A DNA stretch of 64,000 nucleotides, taken from assembly GCF_020085105.1 (NCBI RefSeq), contig NC_058056.1, positions 12,708,929 through 12,772,928 of the forward strand. Direction: 5' to 3'. This DNA comes from Siniperca chuatsi (lineage: Eukaryota > Chordata > Actinopteri > Centrarchiformes > Sinipercidae). The translations under genes and the position numbers were made by a program. The first letter of the stretch is position 1. Every line of letters begins with the position of its first letter. Positions 57,728 through 64,000 of this stretch are shown here, piece after piece. Below the pieces are notes generated by a model, which was given only the letters and a program-made list of their open reading frames with translations, was not told the DNA's origin and ran no database searches.

Positions 57728-59280
57728 AAAATGCTGCAGCCTTTGGACTTACCCGAGACAACCAGCGTTGTTACTGAGCTGTACTGGTGATGGGATGCCT
57801 CGAGAGTTTGTCAACACAGCTGTCAACACAGACGAGCCCAACTGAAGAGGCTTTGAGTGAAGCTGTGAGTCACTCAAAATAGTTCCTCTGACCATCCCAA
57901 AGGAGAGCAGAGAAGGGATTCACATGTACATACATGCTTACATTTTTTATAGGAATTCCTACACTATGTATGTACATCTAATGTCTGAAGCTCAGTTTGA
58001 AAATGTAGAACAAAAACAGTAAGGAACAGGCACCTCTGAAGGAGTGTGTCTTAAAGGCTGTTGAAAAAAAAGACTGAATGAATAGGCAGAGCTGCTCATT
58101 TTGGGAGCTGATAATCTCATCAGTGTCTTGTTTATTGTTATTTTTCTTTAACTGCATATCACTCCATTTAAGACACATACTGGCAAAGACTCATGAAGGC
58201 CAGGTAACCTAAGTCATGCACACATACAACATTGTCTTCAAAGATTTTTTTGATTAATAGATCATTATTTAAGGTGTTATTAATCATGACTCACTCCAGT
58301 CCACATGTCACTGTACAGTTTAAGGCTGCTTGTTGAGTTCACTCTGCTGTGTTTTTCATTGGATTAAGGGCAAACACTTTATGAGACTTCATTCAACACA
58401 TTTCATTCTTGCAAAGAGTTCTGATGTATTCTCTTCATACTCATACCCTTGCTCCCAATGGCCTTAGCTTTCCACTTCTATGCACAGGTATGTTTAATAT
58501 GTAAAATAAGGAATTTTAAAAATGAATGTACATTAAATGCCTCCACTGCTTAGTGATATTATGTGTGGCTTTGTCAGACACATCACTTGTACACCGGAAA
58601 ATATTATTCTTTTTTTATGCAGGCTGCTTGGAAATTCCTGTTTAACTTAACAGGAAATTGAAATATGTATTTAAATTATTTGTGTCCAGAATGCTGTTGA
58701 TCAGCCATGACTTCTTTTGATAAAGTTTAAAAAAAAAAAAAAAAACACACAAAGGTAGGTCTTTTCACTTTGCCGCTTCAGTTTTAATCCTACTGCAGGC
58801 ACGTTATATGTGACACTGTAAACATGGTTGGAAAGATCCAACACAAAAATGAGTAGGTGTACAGATTAGTGTAATGTCAGTGTTTGCTTTCTTTCACTGT
58901 CCATTGAATTTACTTTTGGACTGAGGAATGGATTTTTTGGTTTGGGAAGATGGTATTTTAATATATGTAAAAAGTTAAGTTTACTCTGTATATATACCAT
59001 ACGATCATTTTGATTAAATATCATTTGAGGTGTTCAAATTGCCTGTATCCTTCTTCATCAGACTGCTTTTCACATCTGAGATTGACTTTTCTCTTAGGTC
59101 TGACATATTTTTATTAAAGTACTTGATAACACATAGCACAAAAGAGCAAATGACACGTCAGTAATTGTGGTTTTATAAACTCAATTATTCATATTCATCA
59201 AAATGTGCTGAAATGGCTTTAGTCATAACGTCTTATACCAGATATTTTGAATACAAAATGAAAAATAAATTTTTTTAAAT
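57728..59280 (+). other. susd6: susd6 3' untranslated region
   Basis: AT-rich DNA after the stop codon with two candidate polyadenylation signals, ATTAAA at 59013-59018 and AATAAA at 59264-59269. A 17-base A run lies at 58729-58745. No coding frame is supported. Confidence 0.6.
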
Positions 59281-59533
59281 TATTGACTTCCTACTTCAAC
59301 ATGCACTGCCCGTAGTTAACACTGTATAGGCTTGATCAAGTAAATGATAATTAAAGTATTAGTTGTTGCACATTCTCTAACAGTCTCTAAGTCTTTCTGT
59401 CAGTATCACAGGCCTGAGCGAAGAATATGCAGGTAATATTGAGACAGGGGGCTGAATAGCTGCATCCTCAGTAGGTAGGATTCAGCTCTCGTTCGTTTCC
59501 TTCTCCAGCACTGTGTTGTCATCTGTGAAGCTG

Positions 59534-62500
59534 TCATGGTTGCTTCACTTCCTCTTGTTTAACGTCAACAGTGTTGTATATTCTTGTATCTGTGTAAGAG
59601 AAGGGTGATATAGACTTCTGATTTCTTTGACTGATGGCTACAAATGTGCAGAGAGAGTGCATGTCCTTTTCTCACCCCTCCACCCTTCCTCCCAGCCTCA
59701 CTACAAAAACACACAGGCAGCTGTGACATTTACCCTCAGCTGGTGGCTTGAATCTTTGATAACATCTGAAGCACAGGCTCAGGAGAAGGGCCTCAGCACA
59801 CTGCAATTGGATGTATATCAGTGGGAAGAGAAACATGGGTCCTATGACCTGCGGGGAAAAGGTCACCTTTAGGATGGCAACACACAGCTGAATGTTTTGA
59901 CAGCCCGTTTCCATGGAGATGGTCCTGCTGCATCTAAAAAGAGGTGAGTCATTTGTCATTAGCTTTGATATTACAGTAGTTGAATATGACACTCAAATGC
60001 ACCAGTTTTATTGCAACTGGAAGAAATAGCTTGAAATGATTCCCAGGTTTCAATTATTTATTATTTATTATTTATGAAGCGTTTCACCACTTATTTTATA
60101 TGCATATTGTTAACCAGTTAGAGAATTCATTAAAAATCTTGGTTGAAATCTTACTATAGAACAGTTGTGGATGGGACAGTTGTTTACTTAGAAAAAGTAG
60201 CTATACTACAATGTAAAATACAATGCATTGAAAATATCACATAAAAGTACATAAGTATCAAAAGTGAAAGTACTCAACAGAAAAATGGCTCCTGTGAGGG
60301 TTTTACTATTATATATTATATTATTGGATGAATAATATTGATGCATTAATGTGTAAGTAGCATTTTACTGTTATAGTTGGTCATGGTCGTGCTAATTTGA
60401 ACAATTTTATTTACTTTTGTCTAGTTTAATGTATAACTGCATCATATTTTATAAACTTATGTAGTAGTAAGTACAGTATAGAGTAGTATAAAATAGTATG
60501 AAATGGAAATAGTAAACACCACTCGTTCCCAACTTGGGGGTCAGGTCCCCCAGGCGGTCCTAAGATTAAACTGAGGGGTCACAAGAGGATTATTTTTCTT
60601 AAATGTTTGTGTTTTTTTCATGAAATACTAGATACTTTCACTTCTTCATGCTGCCAAAAATCCTTAAATTAAACAAAACCAAGAGTGAAAAATCGTTCTT
60701 TGGTTGAATTGTTCACAACTCATGTTCTCAACTACACTTTAACCTGTGAAGAAGGGTCACTCGTACCATTGCTTAAATTTGAGGAGTCAAAAGCCAAAAG
60801 ATGGAAACCAGTGATGTACACAATTCTCTCCAAAGCAAAATGGGGGAGCTACTCACAGCTGCAAAAAAATTAAATAATAGTCTTGGGTAAGAGAACAAAA
60901 AACATTTTCTTTTCTCTAAGTTTCATTGGTAGCCATACTACTAATACTAATACCATAATACTGCACAGTATACTATGAGAAATAGTATACAGTATATTGG
61001 CCCACTGTATACATTTAATATGTAGTAATTGGGACACAGTTATAGACTGGCTTGTTTACTAACTCAAAGATTGGTATATCTAGTGTATATTCACTTACTG
61101 TGGACTGAGTCTGCATAAGACAGACATGATATATCCCAGCATAAAGCCAATCAGTGGCATCAGTGCAGCCACAGCCAGAACATCAGCTGTGAGGACCATC
61201 CATATTTTGTCTCTGACGTAGATACCAGACAGGATGAATAGTATGATGCCGACGATTATCAGGATGCTGAGACCAGCCTGTCGAGAAAGTGGAAACATGT
61301 CTCCCCTGAATGTTACTTGAATCTCAGCATCAAAGCATGAAACTTCCCTATTTCCAAATGTGGCAAACATCATCTGGAAGCATCAAGGTCTGCTCTTAGT
61401 ATTAACATTAAAAGACTATTTCTTACCGTTGTACATGCCTTCCTGTCTACTTGGACCACAAATTACACCCATGCCATGTGATGAATGGTTGTGGTAAACA
61501 CAACTTTGTGTCCCGTAGGCCTTTTTTACAGAAGACATTTTGACATGTCGTGGTAGTATGAGCACAGGTGAAAATAGTCAAATTAATGATGGCTGAATTC
61601 CATTCAGCTGCTTCAGTTTGAAGGTCCTAGTATTGTGCATGCTGCCTCAATGTCATGACTTACTGAGACACTTGAATAAAGCAAGCCATCATGAATGTTA
61701 TTAGTAACACCTATGGTTTTCCTTCTATGACAAAATGTCTGCTATGAAAAAGGCCTATCTATAACAGGTTATCTATTTTTTTGCTGAGGCACATTTTAGG
61801 AGTCTCACTTTTTTGACGACTGGTGTGTAGTTTGGTTTGTAGTGATTAATGAGAATGCCAATTATACAAGGCACCAGGGTGAGCACAAGAGTAGTGATGA
61901 TGCCGACGAATGGTACAGCATTTTCCAGCCCTGGGAAGCCTCTGCAGTAGATATAGAGCAGTAAAGGCATCATACCCAAAGCCGCGAAACTGGAACAAGT
62001 GGTCATTACGATGCTAGGAAGGTATCAGAGAAAAAAGAAACATTAATAAACATGCCTGAAATGTAAATGTCTGTTTTGTTTATCGACAGTCTGTGGTATG
62101 ACAGCCAATTGTGCTGACACAGCTTATGTAGTAAATTATTGTAGGCATTTGTAATCTTCCAACAAGACAGGAATCAATACATCAATGAGGTTTTCACCTG
62201 AGGTTCATGTCACCCTGTATGGCCAGGGAAAAAATGTTTGACAAGCTTCCCCCTGGACAGCAGCCGCAGATGAGCACAGTCACAGCCTTGATGGGATGCA
62301 TCTCTAGGAGTTTGGCTAGACAGAAAGCGGCCAGGGGCATGATGCCAAACTGGGCCAGCAGTGCAATGGCTACTCCTTTTGGCTTCAGGAGATGGGTCTT
62401 AATTTTGGAAATCTCCATCATACAGCCAAGGGATATCATGGTGAAGAAGAGCACGACAATGGTGATGGTATTGATGGCTTTGGTTAGCTTAGGGGAGGCG

Positions 62501-62586
62501 TTCAGGACATCCATGCTTCCATTTCCAGAGAAATTACCCTCATTATAGATGTTAGCTATCCTGTTGTAGACTTCTGTCACATTCAT
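59534..62586 (-). CDS. slc10a1: Sodium/bile acid cotransporter (NTCP type)
   Basis: Plasma-membrane carrier that imports conjugated bile acids with sodium, chiefly in hepatocytes. Coding exons, high to low: 62586-62198, 62013-61809, 61277-61099, 59933-59734 and 59589-59534. They total 1029 nt, giving 342 residues (human NTCP 349), with consistent phases. The N-terminal outside segment has NVT, NFS and NGS glycosylation sites. Hydrophobic helices run through the protein, with CCPGGSLSN near 110-118, DMNLS joined across intron 1, [19 protein letters not shown], and ETGCQN at 266-271, whose Glu and Gln are the sodium-site residues of the family. KTHLLKPKG and SMETGCQN favour SLC10A1 over the ileal SLC10A2. 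The last exon, with its acceptor at 59591-59590, adds a short tail ending EEVKQP; it is the least certain part. It is convergent with susd6, the same neighbour as in human. Confidence 0.93.
60001..61098. repeat. Repeat-rich slc10a1 intron 3
   Basis: Positions 60180-60480 are an AAGTA/ACTTTTACT-rich repeat like that at 8095. Positions 60525-60860 begin with GTTCCCAACTTGGGGGTCAG and include GAGGGGTCACAAGAGG, typical of a non-autonomous hAT-like fish element. There is no coding content. Confidence 0.4.
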
Positions 62587-64000
62587 TGTGGCACTCAGGC
62601 CAACACTGTGTGTTTACTGTGCTGTTGCTTTCGCCTGTTGGACAAAGCAAACTCAATACATTCGCAGCAAAATTTTTATACACATATACAGTATAAATGC
62701 AGCCATTTACATTCCATTTCCACTTACAATTGTCTTTGCTTCAGTATTTTTATGCAAAGCATCTCATATAACCGCTTATAACTCACTCACAAACTTGTAA
62801 ACCTTCTCATTCACATTTAGCAGGTTGCACATGAGGATTTTTTTGGTCATTCTCACAGAGCACTACAATCCTAAACAGACAATATATATATAAAAACAGC
62901 AGTTTAGACCATTTAAACTGCAGATGTACACATGTCAATATCACCTTCTACAGGCAAAGAGAGTAACAGCTGCTGCAATTTTAGTGCCTGCATGCAATGA
63001 TTGTTTCAGCTGCAGTTGTTTCTAATAGCTGCCCTTTGTGTGTGCCCTAAAATAAAATGACTCAGAAAATGTAACATTGCTGTTCTTCCAGTGAACACTG
63101 ACAGATAAAGCTGGCGATATTCTATATTTTTCTTACTGTTAACAAATCCCATGAAAAAAAACCCATCAATTTGTGAGTCCATCTCTTTATACTTTCCATC
63201 TTCCCCAGGCTTTGTGGCATTTAGCCCCAAGCCAATTCATTCCTACTACAGACAGAAAAAAACAGGTCACAAATATATATTTTTTATTAATTTTTAATTT
63301 ATTAATAATTTCCATAAACACCTGGGCACCATGGTTATTCACAAATGTTACTCAAACAGAAGTTAATAGTGCATTTGTTGGGGACTATTTTTAGTGGCGG
63401 ATTTGGTGCGCTTGTGAGTTTGACACAAAATAAACTACAGTGCCCATGTTCTTCGTAATGAAGGAACATGTGTTGTATGTTGTATAGGAACATGTATAGT
63501 TTTTGAACTACATGGGGGGCCTATGGCACAGAGGAATAAGCTATATCAGGGTTTGGATACACAGACAATAGTTAATAGGATCAGCTGATTGCTGTTTTTG
63601 GTATTTTCAATGGAATTGTTGAAAGTAAGAAAATATAGAATATCACCAGACTTATGCTTTAAATATACAAAAATATTGGCCAGTGCCCTTTTGCCAGTTG
63701 CGCCTCTGGTTAGCCCAAATGCCACAAGTTTGCTTAAAGAACCACTCTGTCGTGTCCTTAGGGCAAAATGAACCCTTGGCCTAAATATAACCCTGTAAGC
63801 AGCAGTTCTTTTTCTCATTCTTTCCCTTAAAGTATCTGTGCCTGCTGCCCGATAGCAGCTGTTACTGTGTAGAAAGTTAAGTTGCATGATCAGAATCCAT
63901 CCAAAAAAAGGAACTAGGAGGCATGTTGCCAAGAAACACTTAATATTCCTGCCATGTCTTCCCTCCAAAGCAGATGCAGAATCTGCAGAAAGCCTATTAT
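62587..64000. other. slc10a1 upstream DNA, no gene supported
   Basis: This is the 5' flank of slc10a1 on the minus strand. A 140-codon minus-strand frame at 63546-63968 has no recognised domain. No TATA box can be assigned with confidence. Confidence 0.4.

Noticed and set aside
63546..63968. 140-codon minus-strand frame upstream of slc10a1
   Set aside because: It has no recognisable domain, signal or splice continuity with slc10a1, and its composition looks like translated non-coding DNA.

Overview
The window is chromosomal DNA from a ray-finned fish, most likely a percomorph teleost. The evidence is short-intron vertebrate genes with GT-AG splice sites and vertebrate-type proteins, embedded in dispersed repeats of teleost type (terminal-inverted-repeat MITEs, a tRNA-like element, solo LTRs and LINE relics). 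There are no bacterial-style operons, no CRISPR array and no rRNA or tRNA gene. All four protein-coding genes were rebuilt exon by exon from splice sites. Each closes into one uninterrupted reading frame.

Layout. 1-9.4 kb: gene-free DNA with a solo LTR, a tRNA-like element and several MITE-like repeats. 9.4-18.6 kb: thbs1 (thrombospondin-1) on the plus strand, 21 coding exons, 1170 residues, complete. 18.6-21.1 kb: intergenic DNA with a GC-rich insertion. 21.1-50.6 kb: fsip1 (fibrous sheath interacting protein 1) on the minus strand, 10 coding exons, 413 residues; it spans 29.5 kb because introns 7-9 hold most of the repeats. 50.64-50.83 kb: a compact divergent promoter shared by fsip1 and susd6, with three RFX X-box-like sites. 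50.7-59.3 kb: a susd6-type membrane protein on the plus strand, 608 residues, with six sushi domains in three A-B pairs instead of the single sushi of mammalian SUSD6. 59.5-62.6 kb: slc10a1 (NTCP-type sodium/bile acid cotransporter) on the minus strand, 5 coding exons, 342 residues, convergent with susd6. 62.6-64 kb: upstream DNA with no gene I can support.

The four genes do not form a pathway: an extracellular matrix glycoprotein, a sperm-tail protein, a sushi membrane protein with a WW-domain-type tail motif, and a bile acid carrier. From memory of the human genome, THBS1-FSIP1 lie on chromosome 15 and SUSD6-SLC10A1 on chromosome 14, so the fsip1/susd6 promoter sits at a synteny junction.

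The most novel-looking part is 53.3-57 kb. There susd6 has gained paired sushi exons by tandem duplication. The duplication left a truncated copy of the transmembrane exon that could act as an alternative terminal exon for a secreted form, and one duplicated domain shows a sharp cluster of amino-acid replacements. The X-box cluster in the shared promoter is the second notable signal.
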